A DNA stretch of 64,000 bases. Source: Leptolyngbyaceae cyanobacterium clean351. GTDB taxonomy: Bacteria > Cyanobacteriota > Cyanobacteriia > DAIDHW01. The DNA lies in assembly GCA_027451865.1 (NCBI GenBank), contig DAIDHW010000002.1:162902-226901 (forward strand). Reading direction: 5' to 3'. Positions 37,380 to 47,350 of the stretch are shown here, piece after piece; position 1 is the stretch's first letter; the number at the start of each line of letters is the position of its first letter. The notes below the pieces were generated by a model. That model saw only the letters and a list, made by a program, of their open reading frames with translations. It did not search any database and was not told where the DNA came from. Made by a program: the position numbers and the translations under genes.

Positions 37380-37988
37380 GTGAGTACTCCCGCTGACGGA
37401 AGATTGCGCGCCTGGATGCGGGCCCGGGGTCTCCCTAGTTTTCGAGCTTTGGGGAAAGCGGCGGGAGTATCCCAAGGGCAACTCCGGCACCTGCGCCGGG
37501 GGGACCAGGAGCATGTACGCCTGATTGCTGTTACTCGCCTGGCCCAGTGCTTAGAAGTTTCCCCCCAGGAGCTTTTGGCCACCTTCTTTCCCCACCTGGC
37601 CTTGGGAACGGATTTGGGTCAAGAGTGCGCTTACCTGCGTGGACAATTAGAGCGCCAAGCCCAGGAGTATACCACCCGATTGCAGCGAGCCTGCCTGCAG
37701 ACTCTTGAGCCTTGGTTGATTGCCTGGCCAACTGCTGCCAAACGAGCCCGGGAGGACCCAAGCCTGGCCGCCAGTCAGCTGTTGCCGTTGCTGTCGCCCC
37801 TGGAGCAGTTACTGGCGGACTGGGGGGTCGAAGCTACCGCCGGGGTTGGGGAAGTTGTCCCCTACTGTCCGCCTCACCACCAACTGTTGGAGGGCACGGC
37901 CCAGCCCGGGGAGCCGGTGAGGATTCGCTACCAGGGATACCGCCAGGGAGACTCGCTTCTGTTACCGGCCCGAGTCTCCCCAGTCTAG
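37380..37988 (+). CDS. HTH protein with C-terminal GrpE-like segment
   Basis: 202 residues from GTG 37380. The N-terminal about 70 residues form an XRE-type helix-turn-helix: LPSFRALGKAAGVSQGQLRHLRRGD, with the recognition helix around SQGQLRHL. A coiled-coil-like stretch of about 35 residues follows (AYLRGQLERQAQEYTTRLQRA). The C-terminal part includes LLSPLEQLLADWGVE, and then a beta-wing-like segment (HHQLLEGTAQPGEPVRIRYQGYRQGDSLLLPARVSPV, read as about 165-202) that resembles the C-terminal domain of GrpE. Such fusions occur in cyanobacteria as I recall them. Function is unknown; a DNA-binding role linked to DnaK nucleotide exchange is speculative. Its TAG stop shares CTAG with the atpC stop. 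Confidence 0.65.
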   Translation: MSTPADGRLRAWMRARGLPSFRALGKAAGVSQGQLRHLRRGDQEHVRLIAVTRLAQCLEVSPQELLATFFPHLALGTDLGQECAYLRGQLERQAQEYTTRLQRACLQTLEPWLIAWPTAAKRAREDPSLAASQLLPLLSPLEQLLADWGVEATAGVGEVVPYCPPHHQLLEGTAQPGEPVRIRYQGYRQGDSLLLPARVSPV

Positions 37989-38401
37989 AGGACTACTGTT
38001 CCGCCAGCCGCCTGGAAGCGGGCCCGGGCCCGTAGAAAAGCCTGGCGAGCCAGGATCTGCTCTTGCTTAGTGCCACTAGCTTGGGATTGGAGGTAATGGC
38101 TTTCGGCGGTGTCCAGGAGGGAGCGGGCTTCTTCAAGGTCGATGCTGTCTCCCCGCTCCCCAGCGTGGACTAGGACAGTGACCCGGTTGTCTTCCACCTC
38201 CGCAAACCCTCCCATGAGGGCAATGTTCACCCATTCGCGACCCGGGCGGACTTGCATCACGCCGATCGTCAAGGCAGTCAGCAGCGGAGCGTGGTCAGTG
38301 AGGATACCTACCTGGCCAGTGGCGCTAGGAAGAATTACCTCTTCGGCTGATGCATCCCACAGGGTTGATTCGGGAGCGATAACACGCACAGATAAGGTCA
38401 T
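37985..38401 (-). CDS. atpC: ATP synthase epsilon subunit
   Basis: 138 residues. Epsilon couples rotation in F1 and can inhibit ATP hydrolysis. The N-terminal beta-sandwich has SVRVIAPESTLWDASAEEVILPSATGQVGILTDHAPLLTAL (split). The C-terminal helical hairpin includes EEARSLLDTAESHY and RARARFQA. It is encoded just downstream of the beta subunit gene, the usual cyanobacterial arrangement of a separate beta-epsilon operon away from the main atp operon. The 49-base spacer holds a perfect hairpin. The stop codon shares CTAG with the convergent HTH gene. In cyanobacterial literature it is called atpE. Confidence 0.95.
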   Translation of the reverse strand: MTLSVRVIAPESTLWDASAEEVILPSATGQVGILTDHAPLLTALTIGVMQVRPGREWVNIALMGGFAEVEDNRVTVLVHAGERGDSIDLEEARSLLDTAESHYLQSQASGTKQEQILARQAFLRARARFQAAGGTVVL

Positions 38402-38426
38402 AGGAGTATTTTAAGGTGGATGGACT

Positions 38427-38444
38427 GGGGGGCCGCAGCCCCCC
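38427..38444 (-). promoter_or_regulatory. Intercistronic hairpin between ATP synthase beta and epsilon genes
   Basis: A perfect 7-base stem GGGGGGC / GCCCCCC with a 4-base loop lies 6 bases beyond the beta stop and 26 bases before the epsilon start. On the transcribed minus strand no T-tract follows, so it is unlikely to be a simple terminator. It might affect message stability or the ratio of the two proteins. Confidence 0.55.
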
Positions 38445-38450
38445 TAGGGT

Positions 38451-39959
<1,509 letters not shown>

Positions 39960-39983
39960 TTAGCTCCCCCGAAATTAATCTCC

Positions 39984-40928
39984 TCAGAGGCTGATTCTCT
40001 GGAAAATCAACACCTGGGGCTCAGTAAATACCGGAGTCTGGCCGGGTTGCCGCCTAAACTCATCTACCTCAGCCCAAAACCTATCTACAGTCCCAGGGGA
40101 AGTCAAAAAACCAGCATCCACTAACTGGTCTAACTCCTGCGGTTCTAGCCCGGGGGGCAAAGCTTGGCTCCAGCTAATAAACTCATTCTGGTGATAGAAG
40201 TGGGGGATGACACCCACTAGCTTGAAGCCTACCGATTGGATCAAGTCCACATAAACCGAGGCTGGATAGGCCCACTCGTAGGCTCCGTACCGACGGGCGG
40301 TAGGATGCTCCCCCATCCGCTTGAGGAAAGTCTGGTGGTCTTGGGCAAAAAACTCCCCCACCGCTAACCAAAAAGCCCCAGGCTTGAGGGTCCGGCGGGT
40401 ATCTAGAGCCACCCGAGGAATGTGGCGCTAGTGGTGGATCGTGGCCACAGAGACCGCCGCATCGTAGCGGCCTGTGATCTGCCGCCACTGACCCAGGTCA
40501 TTGATGATGTGGATCCGCTGCCCCAGCACCGACTGTAAATATCCTGTGCCAGAATTCCAGTGGGTGTTAGGGTCCATGGCGCAGAGGTGACGATAGCCCA
40601 ACTGATGTAAGGCGTAGGTCAGGTGGCCCGCCCCACACCCTAGATCGACGATCTCCGAGTCCAGGGTAATGCCGCAGCGCTGGAGCAGATGACTGATTGC
40701 CGCGGGAATTGTGGATTCTAGAAATGCTCTAAAGGCGGCAGCGCGGTCCTCCTGAAGATAGATACTCTCCAACAGGCGTGCCCAGTCTGGCTCTTGCTTT
40801 GCCTGCTGATGGGCCAACAGAATGCACTGCTCCCACAGCCGCGGGTCCTCGAACCCTTCGTGCACCTGGAGAGTATCTAAGGCATCTGGGCGGGCCATGC
40901 TCACCTCCCGGCGCCTAGGATTTTCCAT
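39984..40928 (-). pseudogene. Class I SAM-dependent methyltransferase interrupted by an in-frame TAG
   Basis: Two pieces in the same frame make one methyltransferase of about 314 codons. The first (40928 to 40431) has the SAM motif DSEIVDLGCGAGHLTYAL followed by AMDPN and the post-II stretch YDAAVSVATIHH. A TAG at 40428-40430 then interrupts, and the frame continues RHIPRVALDTRRTLKPGAF, the usual motif III. Methyltransferases commonly read HHW at this spot, so the stop may be TGG changed to TAG; CAG (Gln) is another option. The C-terminal piece can restart at GTG 40412 but would lack the cofactor site. Either a recent nonsense mutation or a base-call error explains it. Substrate unknown. Confidence 0.8.
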
Positions 40929-41186
40929 CGGCGACCCGCGGCGCTGGTCATAACTCTTGGTCCTCTACAATTACTATGCCTAGCTTTCCTGCTAGAGTTG
41001 GCTTTTGCCATTTGAGTATACATAAAGTTTACGGCTACAAAGGACTCATCTACCCCCCCTGCCGGCCGCTTACAAGTTTCTCCAGACCCTGGCAGGATTG
41101 TAGTACTGGATCCTGACCAGGGGCATCTATCTTCTCCCCCCACGGCTGCCCGGGAAGGCTACGGTAATGGGTACTACGAGTACTGG

Positions 41187-41852
41187 TTGAGGGGCCGGCG
41201 GGATTACTTAACTATTCAAGGAGTGCTAGAGGAGTATCAACCCCAATTTGACCCCATGTGGCGGCTGCTGGACCTAGGTTGCGCTGGCGGTCGAGTGTTG
41301 CAGCATTTTCCCAATTACCAGCAGCGGTGTCAGGTTATGGCTGCTGACATTAATGTGAACGACATTCAGTGGATACAAGATCATTTATCCCCCGGGATCC
41401 TCGCTTTTCAGAATACGACTTTGCCCTCCCTGCCCATCGCCGACAGTTTCCCAGACCTAGTCTACGCGTTTTCAGTGTTTACCCACATCGATCACTACGA
41501 AGACTCCTGGCTGCTGGAAATCCTCCCCATTCTGAAGCCCGGGGGCACAGCCTTCTTAACTGTCCAGAGTGACCGGACGTGGCACTCCCTGACTGAGACA
41601 AGCTTCCTGTACTCCTTCCTCAAGCACCATCAAGACCAGATTCAAGACTGGTTGATCACCCCAGAGCTATTTCAGGCGCCCATGCCCAAGGCCAAGGTCG
41701 TGATTACCTATACCAATAGTTCGGTCTACAATGCCTGCGTATTTCATACCGTCGAGCACATTTACCGGCAGTGGGGTCGCCTCTTTGAGGTGTTGGCCAT
41801 CCTCCCTGCAGTCCATGGCTATCAGGATGGGGTAGTCCTGCGCAAGCCCTAG
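41187..41852 (+). CDS. SAM-dependent methyltransferase with unclear 5' end
   Basis: 221 residues from TTG 41187. The SAM-binding motif is LLDLGCAGGRVLQHF. Acidic loop, post-I and motif III follow: MAADINVNDIQW, LVYAFSVFTHI and LPILKPGGTAFLTV. The same frame is open from 41016, and the residues just before the TTG (GYGNGYYEYWLRG) look like the conserved N-terminal part of this methyltransferase type. No ATG, GTG or TTG occurs in frame between the TGA at 41013 and 41187. So the protein either starts at a non-standard codon, is truncated at its 5' end, or has a small frame error upstream. It is divergent from the TAG-interrupted methyltransferase. Confidence 0.7.
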   Translation: MRGRRDYLTIQGVLEEYQPQFDPMWRLLDLGCAGGRVLQHFPNYQQRCQVMAADINVNDIQWIQDHLSPGILAFQNTTLPSLPIADSFPDLVYAFSVFTHIDHYEDSWLLEILPILKPGGTAFLTVQSDRTWHSLTETSFLYSFLKHHQDQIQDWLITPELFQAPMPKAKVVITYTNSSVYNACVFHTVEHIYRQWGRLFEVLAILPAVHGYQDGVVLRKP

Positions 41853-41995
41853 GAAGCTCTCCCTCGTCTCCACCCCGCTATCCCTTCGGCCCCAACTGCT
41901 ATTGCCCCAGCTCCTGGGGTTCCAGGAATCGTGGTTAGCCACGGCCTAGAGGGCTGTCTACTTAGGAGGCCCCAGCCCCCTCACTAGTTAGGCAG

Positions 41996-43180
41996 CTATA
42001 GGCTTGTATCGGAGTCCAGCCCACCCGGGTAGACCCTCCCCTTCCAGGCGCCCCCCCGCCCCTGGGTGTGCCGTACCGCCGAATCTACAGTCATTAAGGT
42101 GTAAAGCAAGCCCGCCACCGGCAAGCTTCCAGCCCATAGGGGAGAGCAACCATAGAAGCGCACCATGGGTAGGTAGGCTAGGGTCATCAAGCCATAGCCG
42201 GCTAGACCCAAACCGGCTGCTAGCCAGTCGCCCCCCACCAACCCCCAAACCAGTGAGACCAGGGGGCCCAAGTACACCACAATCATGGCCACCACAGTTC
42301 CCCCCAGGAGCCACCAGGAGTAATTGAGCTGGGTAAAGGCACTACGGGCGACCATATCCCACACAGACGCTAAGCTACCGTATGGTCGGAGGCTGAGATT
42401 AGTGCGAGTCAAACCCAACCAGACTCCCTGGGTGGCAGTACTCTTGATTTGGGCCGCCAAACTGCAGTCATCGATGAGCGCCTGGCGCAGCCTAGTGAGG
42501 CCGCCGCTGCGGGCGAGAGCTTCCCGCCGCACCAAGATACATCCTCCCGCCGCCGCCGCCGTAGAATTGCCCCGGTCATTGACCCACCGAAAGGGGTACA
42601 ATTGGGCGAAAAAAAACACAAATGGGGGAATCAGCAGACGGTCCCAGGCATTTTCACAGCGCAGTAGCACCATCAAAGACACTAGGGCCAAGTCTTGGGT
42701 TTGAGCCTGGGCAACTAGGGTCCGCAGATTGTCGGGACTGTGGGCAATATCCGCATCGGTGAACAGGAAAAATTCTGGCCTAAGGACTTCGGCCTGACGC
42801 ACCCCCTGCTCCAAGGCCCAGAGCTTACCGGTCCAGCCTGCCGGGAGGGGCTGCCCCTTAATTACCGTTAGCTTAGCAGCGCAGCCGCAATCTCGGGCCA
42901 AGTGGAGGGCAATATCTCCGGTGCCATCATCACTTTGGTCGTCAACGAGGAAAACCTGCCAGGGCCCTGGGTAGTCCTGGTCTAGGAGGGACTTGAGACT
43001 GCGGGGAATTGCCTCAGCCTCATTACGGGCCGGCACCAAGACGGCCACTGGGGGCCAATCCCCGGGGGCATGGGGAAGAGGTAACTGGATATCCGTGCGC
43101 CAAAACTGCCCCCGGCCGAGGATTAAGCCCAGCCAGATTAGGAGCCCTAGGATGCCAAGGAGGAGGCCGAGGCTATCCAC
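41996..43180 (-). CDS. hpnB: HpnB-type hopene-associated glycosyltransferase
   Basis: 394 residues. A membrane helix at the N-terminus (about 4-25) is followed by a GT2 domain: VAVLVPARNEAEAIPRSL, LVDDQSDDGT, FLFTDADIAH with the DxD-type motif, and GGCILVRREALAR. Three or four membrane helices end the protein (about 270-370). The PARNEAEAIPRSLKSLLDQDYPG and GWTGKLWAL stretches resemble the HpnB family found near hopanoid genes. Hopanoid glycosylation is a proposed role. No squalene-hopene cyclase is adjacent, so hpnB is named by resemblance. Confidence 0.8.
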   Translation of the reverse strand: MDSLGLLLGILGLLIWLGLILGRGQFWRTDIQLPLPHAPGDWPPVAVLVPARNEAEAIPRSLKSLLDQDYPGPWQVFLVDDQSDDGTGDIALHLARDCGCAAKLTVIKGQPLPAGWTGKLWALEQGVRQAEVLRPEFFLFTDADIAHSPDNLRTLVAQAQTQDLALVSLMVLLRCENAWDRLLIPPFVFFFAQLYPFRWVNDRGNSTAAAAGGCILVRREALARSGGLTRLRQALIDDCSLAAQIKSTATQGVWLGLTRTNLSLRPYGSLASVWDMVARSAFTQLNYSWWLLGGTVVAMIVVYLGPLVSLVWGLVGGDWLAAGLGLAGYGLMTLAYLPMVRFYGCSPLWAGSLPVAGLLYTLMTVDSAVRHTQGRGGAWKGRVYPGGLDSDTSL

Positions 43181-43182
43181 CC

Positions 43183-43443
43183 CTAGGAAGCAGCCGGGTA
43201 GACGCTGACTTTTTTACGACCTTTGCCGAAGCGCTCAAACATCACCACCCCATCAATGAGGGCGAATAGGGTGTCATCACTGCCGCGGCCGACGTTGTTA
43301 CCAGGGTGAACCTGGGTGCCCCGCTGGCGAATTAAGATGTTACCAGCTCGGACAACTTGACCGCCGTAGCGCTTGACGCCTAGGCGTTGGGCATTTGAAT
43401 CCCGACCGTTGCGGGTGCTGCCAGTTCCTTTTTTGTGAGCCAT
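43183..43443 (-). CDS. rpmA: 50S ribosomal protein L27
   Basis: 86 residues. L27 sits near the peptidyl transferase centre. The sequence [21 protein letters not shown] at the N-terminus (split as seen) is the classic L27 start, and [25 protein letters not shown] continues it. The N-terminus begins MAHKK without the cleavable Firmicutes-type extension. It follows rplU by 27 bases in the usual L21-L27 order. Confidence 0.98.
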   Translation of the reverse strand: MAHKKGTGSTRNGRDSNAQRLGVKRYGGQVVRAGNILIRQRGTQVHPGNNVGRGSDDTLFALIDGVVMFERFGKGRKKVSVYPAAS

Positions 43444-43470
43444 GGTTTCCTTTGCTAGGGGAGAAATTAC

Positions 43471-43797
43471 TTAAGATGCAGGGGGCAGACTAATGTCATC
43501 AATCATCAGCCGAGTCAGCTCCTGCCGGTGCCCCTGCTTTTTGCGGGTCTTCTTCTTGGGGCGCATCTTGTAGACAATAATCTTCCTGCCCCGGAGGTGT
43601 TGCATCACGGTCGCCTGGACCGTAGCGCCAGGCACAAAGGGCTGGCCGATGCATAGCTGGCCCTCCTGCTGCACTAGGAGCACCTGGTCAAAGGTGATCT
43701 TAGATTCCGGTTCGCCGGCCAGAAGCTCTACGTCGTAAAACCGACCTGGTTCTACTCGCAGTTGCTTGCCTCCCGTCTCGATAATTGCGTAAGTCAT
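43471..43797 (-). CDS. rplU: 50S ribosomal protein L21
   Basis: 108 residues. L21 binds 23S rRNA. The family phrases are [24 protein letters not shown] and [21 protein letters not shown], with the basic YKxRxKKxxRxxxGHRQ signature. The start ATG at 43797 is followed by the conserved [12 protein letters not shown]. About 110 bases separate it from the upstream histidine-kinase stop, enough for its own promoter. Confidence 0.98.
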   Translation of the reverse strand: MTYAIIETGGKQLRVEPGRFYDVELLAGEPESKITFDQVLLVQQEGQLCIGQPFVPGATVQATVMQHLRGRKIIVYKMRPKKKTRKKQGHRQELTRLMIDDISLPPAS

Positions 43798-43909
43798 GGG
43801 GTTATCCTGAAGTGGGCCGTACAGGTAGCTGGCGGGCAGCCTTTAGATCAACCTGGTCCGAGCAAAAAAACACAGCGATCTACAATTGTCCCTGATTTGA
43901 GTTCTAATA

Positions 43910-45820
43910 TCAAGCACCAGAGGGCCTTAAGCTTTCTGCCCAGGGGAGGGTAAACCAGAAAGTTGACCCCTGACCCGGGGTACTGTCTACACCAATGATC
44001 CCTCCATGGGCAGTGATAATTTGACTGCATAGATATAGGCCCAGGCCAATCCCGGGAGAGTAGCGGCCTTTACCCCGCAGGACGCAGCGCTCAAACAAAC
44101 CCGCCTGGTCTTCCGGGTTCATGCCTACCCCGTCATCTTGGACTGAGACCTTGAGGCCCGTAGCTTCCTTCTCAAGCCGCAGCTGAATGTTCAGGCCTGG
44201 AGGATTGTGCTTCAGGGCGTTGGTGAGGAGATTTTCCAGCACCCGACGAATCTGCTGGGCATCCGCCATGACTGGGGGTGCCTGGTTTGGGAGAGCCCAG
44301 GCTAAAGTTGCCTGGTTCTTGTGTAGGAGGGGCTCTAGATCACCTGTGACTTCTTGGATCAGGTCCTGAATCGACAGAGCCTGGGGAGTTAGGGTGATGG
44401 AGCGACTCTCCTGACTGTGGACCTCCAGCAGGGAGTTGATTAACACCAACTGGCGGTTAATGCTATCTACCATGCGCTCGAGTAATCCGCGGGGAATACT
44501 CAGGGGGTCACCAGGAGTCTGCAGCCAGGTGCGCAGGACTAAAATAGTCCCCATCAGGGGGGTGCGCAGATCGTGGGTGACTGCCTGGAGGAACACTTCT
44601 CTTACTTGGTGCAGGTTCTGAAGCTCAGCCATGCGCTGGTGCAGTTCCCGGGTACGCTCCTCCACCTGGCTGTCAAGATTGGTATTGAGGTTTTGTACCT
44701 GTTGGTAGAGCTGAGCCTGCTGGAGGGCAATGGCCACCTGAGTGGAGAGCTTTTGTAGCAGGTCAATTTCTAGGGGCTGCCACTGGCGGGTAGTACTACA
44801 CTGGTGGGCGACGAGGACCCCGTAGAAGGCGCTCCCTAGGGGGATAGGAACCGCAACACTGGCGCGAATCTGGTAGCGGTCTAGGTAGTTACGTTTGTTG
44901 AGAAATCCCGGCGGAGCTTGGGCAGTGTCGGCGTAGGCGGAGACTGCCCCTTGCGCAAATTTGCCGCGAATCTCCTCAAGAGCCGCCTCATCGATGAGGA
45001 TGTCTCGCATGGAGGAAATATTCGGGGCCAGGGATTCGGCAATGATCTTCCCCTGGACCGGTCCCTGCATGTCTCCCACTAGTACCCGGTCACAGCCAAG
45101 GAGCTGGCGGACCTCTTGGACCGTAGTAGCCAAAATCTCCTCTAGGTCGAGGGACTGGCGAATCCGGAGGCTAGTCTGGGTCAACAACTGCTCCCGCTCC
45201 GCCGCTTCCCGCAGGGACTTCTCGGTTTGTTGTCGAGCCACCAAGCCGCCAATATTAGCGGCCAGGGTGCTCATCACCGCCTCTTCATCCCGAGACCAGT
45301 GCCGGTCTTGATGACAGTCATCAAACCCAATCAGGCCCCAAAGCTTGCGATCGCCGCCAGGGTCGCCCTGGGCGGGCAGTAGAATTGGCATGATCAACAC
45401 CGACTTTACCCCCTGGGCTGTTAACAGATCCTGTTGGTCGCGGGGTAAATTACGCGTTAAAGCAGTGATGGAACTACCCTGGGCTAGGCAATGATGCCAG
45501 CAGCCGAGGCCCATTTGGGTCAGGGTCAAGGGAGGGTGAGAGGCCTGGGGGCGCAGCGCCATCTCTGGTTGACGGAACCACTCGAATTCCAACTTCAGAG
45601 CTAATTCCTGCTGCTGGGAGTGGACAGTAAATAGGTAAACCCGGTCTACCCCGGTTAGTTCGCCTAAAATCGCCAGGGCTGGGGGGATAGCGGTGGCAAA
45701 GTCGTTGTCAATGAGCAACTGATGAGTGACCTGAGCAACCCCTTGGAGGAGTGCGGCGGCTCGGCCGGTGCAGGGAACAGGCAAGCTCAAGGATAATGCT
45801 CCTGGGTCAAGAGGGGACAA
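43910..45820 (-). CDS. Histidine kinase with two GAF domains
   Basis: 636 residues. GAF1 (about 27-195) and GAF2 (about 215-370) are followed by a coiled linker, HisKA with phosphoacceptor His 416 in THDLRTPL, and the ATPase domain with NLLTNALKHN, DDGVGM and GIGLGLYL. GAF2 ends VLVAHQCSTTRQW, close to phytochrome and cyanobacteriochrome GAFs, but the usual chromophore Cys-His before the VxANLVVPI-like strand reads Leu-Asn-Lys here, so bilin attachment is unlikely. The start is TTG 45820, overlapping the previous gene by 14 bases. The two kinase genes are therefore translationally linked. No response regulator is adjacent. Confidence 0.85.
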   Translation of the reverse strand: MSPLDPGALSLSLPVPCTGRAAALLQGVAQVTHQLLIDNDFATAIPPALAILGELTGVDRVYLFTVHSQQQELALKLEFEWFRQPEMALRPQASHPPLTLTQMGLGCWHHCLAQGSSITALTRNLPRDQQDLLTAQGVKSVLIMPILLPAQGDPGGDRKLWGLIGFDDCHQDRHWSRDEEAVMSTLAANIGGLVARQQTEKSLREAAEREQLLTQTSLRIRQSLDLEEILATTVQEVRQLLGCDRVLVGDMQGPVQGKIIAESLAPNISSMRDILIDEAALEEIRGKFAQGAVSAYADTAQAPPGFLNKRNYLDRYQIRASVAVPIPLGSAFYGVLVAHQCSTTRQWQPLEIDLLQKLSTQVAIALQQAQLYQQVQNLNTNLDSQVEERTRELHQRMAELQNLHQVREVFLQAVTHDLRTPLMGTILVLRTWLQTPGDPLSIPRGLLERMVDSINRQLVLINSLLEVHSQESRSITLTPQALSIQDLIQEVTGDLEPLLHKNQATLAWALPNQAPPVMADAQQIRRVLENLLTNALKHNPPGLNIQLRLEKEATGLKVSVQDDGVGMNPEDQAGLFERCVLRGKGRYSPGIGLGLYLCSQIITAHGGIIGVDSTPGQGSTFWFTLPWAESLRPSGA

Positions 45821-46625
45821 CTGGTAGCAAGACTGTAAATAGGGACCCTTCGTGGAGCTTACTTTTCACTGCGATGGTACCCCCGCAGCCCTCCAAGCAC
45901 TGCTGAACAATCGTCAGGCCTAGACCTACCCCCTCGCAGGTCCGATGGACACGGTAAAAGGGGGCAAAGATATGGGGGAGGTCACTGGCAGGAATACCAA
46001 TTCCCGTGTCCCGAAATTCTAACTCCAGGTATTCCCCTTGGGGCCTGACACGCAGCCATACCCGCCCCCCGGGCTGAGTGAATTTGAGACTATTTTCCAA
46101 CAACTGTACAAGGACCTGTTTTAACCAGGAGGCCGGACAAGCGGCTAGGGGTAAGTGGGGAGCGATGGTGTAGGCAAGCAGGACGCCCCGCTCACTGGCT
46201 AAGGGTTGATAGGTACTCAAGATACCCGGCAAGATCTCCTCCAGGTCTTGACCTGCAGGGAGAGCCGGTTCGCCCATGGCCATCAGTTCCTGGAGCCTCC
46301 CGACTAGGGCGCTCTGGCGGTCACACTCCTGAAACAGCACACTCATGTAGCGTTGGCGGCCAGGGGGTTTCAAAGCTGGGGTGTCTAGGAGCGTAAGGGC
46401 GGTTTTGATGCTCGTAATCGACACCCGCAGTTCTTGATTGAGACCTTGGAGGAGCTGGGCGTGAAACTTAGCATCGCTCAAGGCAGACAGATTGACTGGG
46501 GCCGGGTCGTGATTCACAGGGGTTTTCCGGGGGTGCAGGACTAGGGGCAACGCTACCACAGGGAAGACAGCCGGCGGTTGAGGCCAGGGGCGGTATTTGC
46601 CGCTCCCCAAGTTGATTCTAGCCAC
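45807..46625 (-). CDS. Histidine-kinase-like protein lacking the phosphoacceptor His
   Basis: 272 residues. A short N-terminus of about 50 residues without a sensor domain precedes a HisKA-like helix. The H-box reads GLNQELRVSITSIKTAL where family members read SHELRTPLTSI, so the acceptor His is replaced by Gln 64. The ATP-binding domain looks complete: LLENSLKFTQPGG (N box), FRDTGIGIP (D/G1 box) and GVGLGLTIVQQC (G2 box). It could be a pseudokinase, a regulator of the downstream GAF kinase, or could phosphorylate a partner's His in trans. The overlap with the downstream kinase gene supports joint function. Confidence 0.85.
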   Translation of the reverse strand: MARINLGSGKYRPWPQPPAVFPVVALPLVLHPRKTPVNHDPAPVNLSALSDAKFHAQLLQGLNQELRVSITSIKTALTLLDTPALKPPGRQRYMSVLFQECDRQSALVGRLQELMAMGEPALPAGQDLEEILPGILSTYQPLASERGVLLAYTIAPHLPLAACPASWLKQVLVQLLENSLKFTQPGGRVWLRVRPQGEYLELEFRDTGIGIPASDLPHIFAPFYRVHRTCEGVGLGLTIVQQCLEGCGGTIAVKSKLHEGSLFTVLLPVVPS

Positions 46626-46653
46626 AGTTGTAGGGTTTTATAGCCATCAGGAC

Positions 46654-47316
46654 TTAGATGTTCTGAACGGCCCGAGACTCAATGGTGAAGGATGGGATCT
46701 GGCTTAACTCCCCAGGCTCCAGAATATACTGCTCACATACCAGGCTGAGACGGTAGCCGGGAGTAAGTACCGGGTTAACCGCATGGGTGAGGTCGCCGGC
46801 AAAGAAGAGCAAGGTGTTGCGGCAGGGGGAAATCTGGGCCAGGCGTTGCCCGCGGGCCCGCAGCACTAACTCGCCTCCCACCAGATCCGGGGGGACTTGA
46901 ACATACAAAACACTGACCTGGAAAGGGGGGTGAATAGTTTTGCAGTAGGAGCGCAGGGAACGGTCGACGTGGGGGTCTACCCGGGACCCCTGGGCCAACA
47001 GCAGGGGGTTGAGATAAAAGGCGTTACACTCCGGCAACAGAGCTTGCTGAAGATAGGTTTGAAAGTAGGGGAAAGCCTGGGTCACCGCTGCTAGGTGGGT
47101 GTTGCGGAACACCACTGAGAATCCCTTGGTGGCCACAAAGTCCCGGTTGAGATTGTTGTCCGTGAAGTAGGGGGAGCGCCTAATGTGGCGCTCTAGTTTA
47201 GTCAGGTAGCTATGGGAGAAGGCCTGGGGAATTTGTCGGTAACAGGTCAAAGGGAAAGGATGCGGGGGGTTCTCTTCTATGGTAAGCCCGCCTGGCCAGC
47301 TAAAATGTTGTACCAT
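46654..47316 (-). CDS. 2-oxoglutarate/Fe(II)-dependent dioxygenase-like protein
   Basis: 220 residues. The double-stranded beta-helix iron site is suggested by HVD in VDPHVDRSLRSYCK and by a distal His in DLTHAVNPV, followed by RLSLVCEQY for the 2-oxoglutarate Arg. This is the H-x-D...H...R pattern of prolyl-hydroxylase-like enzymes. The substrate cannot be told; a protein, lipid or small-molecule hydroxylation is possible. It is oriented away from the nucleotidyltransferase gene, whose start is 34 bases from this start, so the pair is divergent with a very short promoter region. Confidence 0.75.
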   Translation of the reverse strand: MVQHFSWPGGLTIEENPPHPFPLTCYRQIPQAFSHSYLTKLERHIRRSPYFTDNNLNRDFVATKGFSVVFRNTHLAAVTQAFPYFQTYLQQALLPECNAFYLNPLLLAQGSRVDPHVDRSLRSYCKTIHPPFQVSVLYVQVPPDLVGGELVLRARGQRLAQISPCRNTLLFFAGDLTHAVNPVLTPGYRLSLVCEQYILEPGELSQIPSFTIESRAVQNI

Positions 47317-47350
47317 CTAGACAACCAGGTTTGGCCCCCCCGAGGTCTAA

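Noticed and set aside
44900..45200. Bilin-binding photoreceptor GAF domain
   Set aside because: The second GAF is phytochrome-like in its C-terminal strand, but the Cys-His chromophore site is absent.
45346..45356. HIP1 octamer abundance
   Set aside because: A single GCGATCGC was noticed near this position, so HIP1 over-representation typical of many cyanobacteria is not apparent here.
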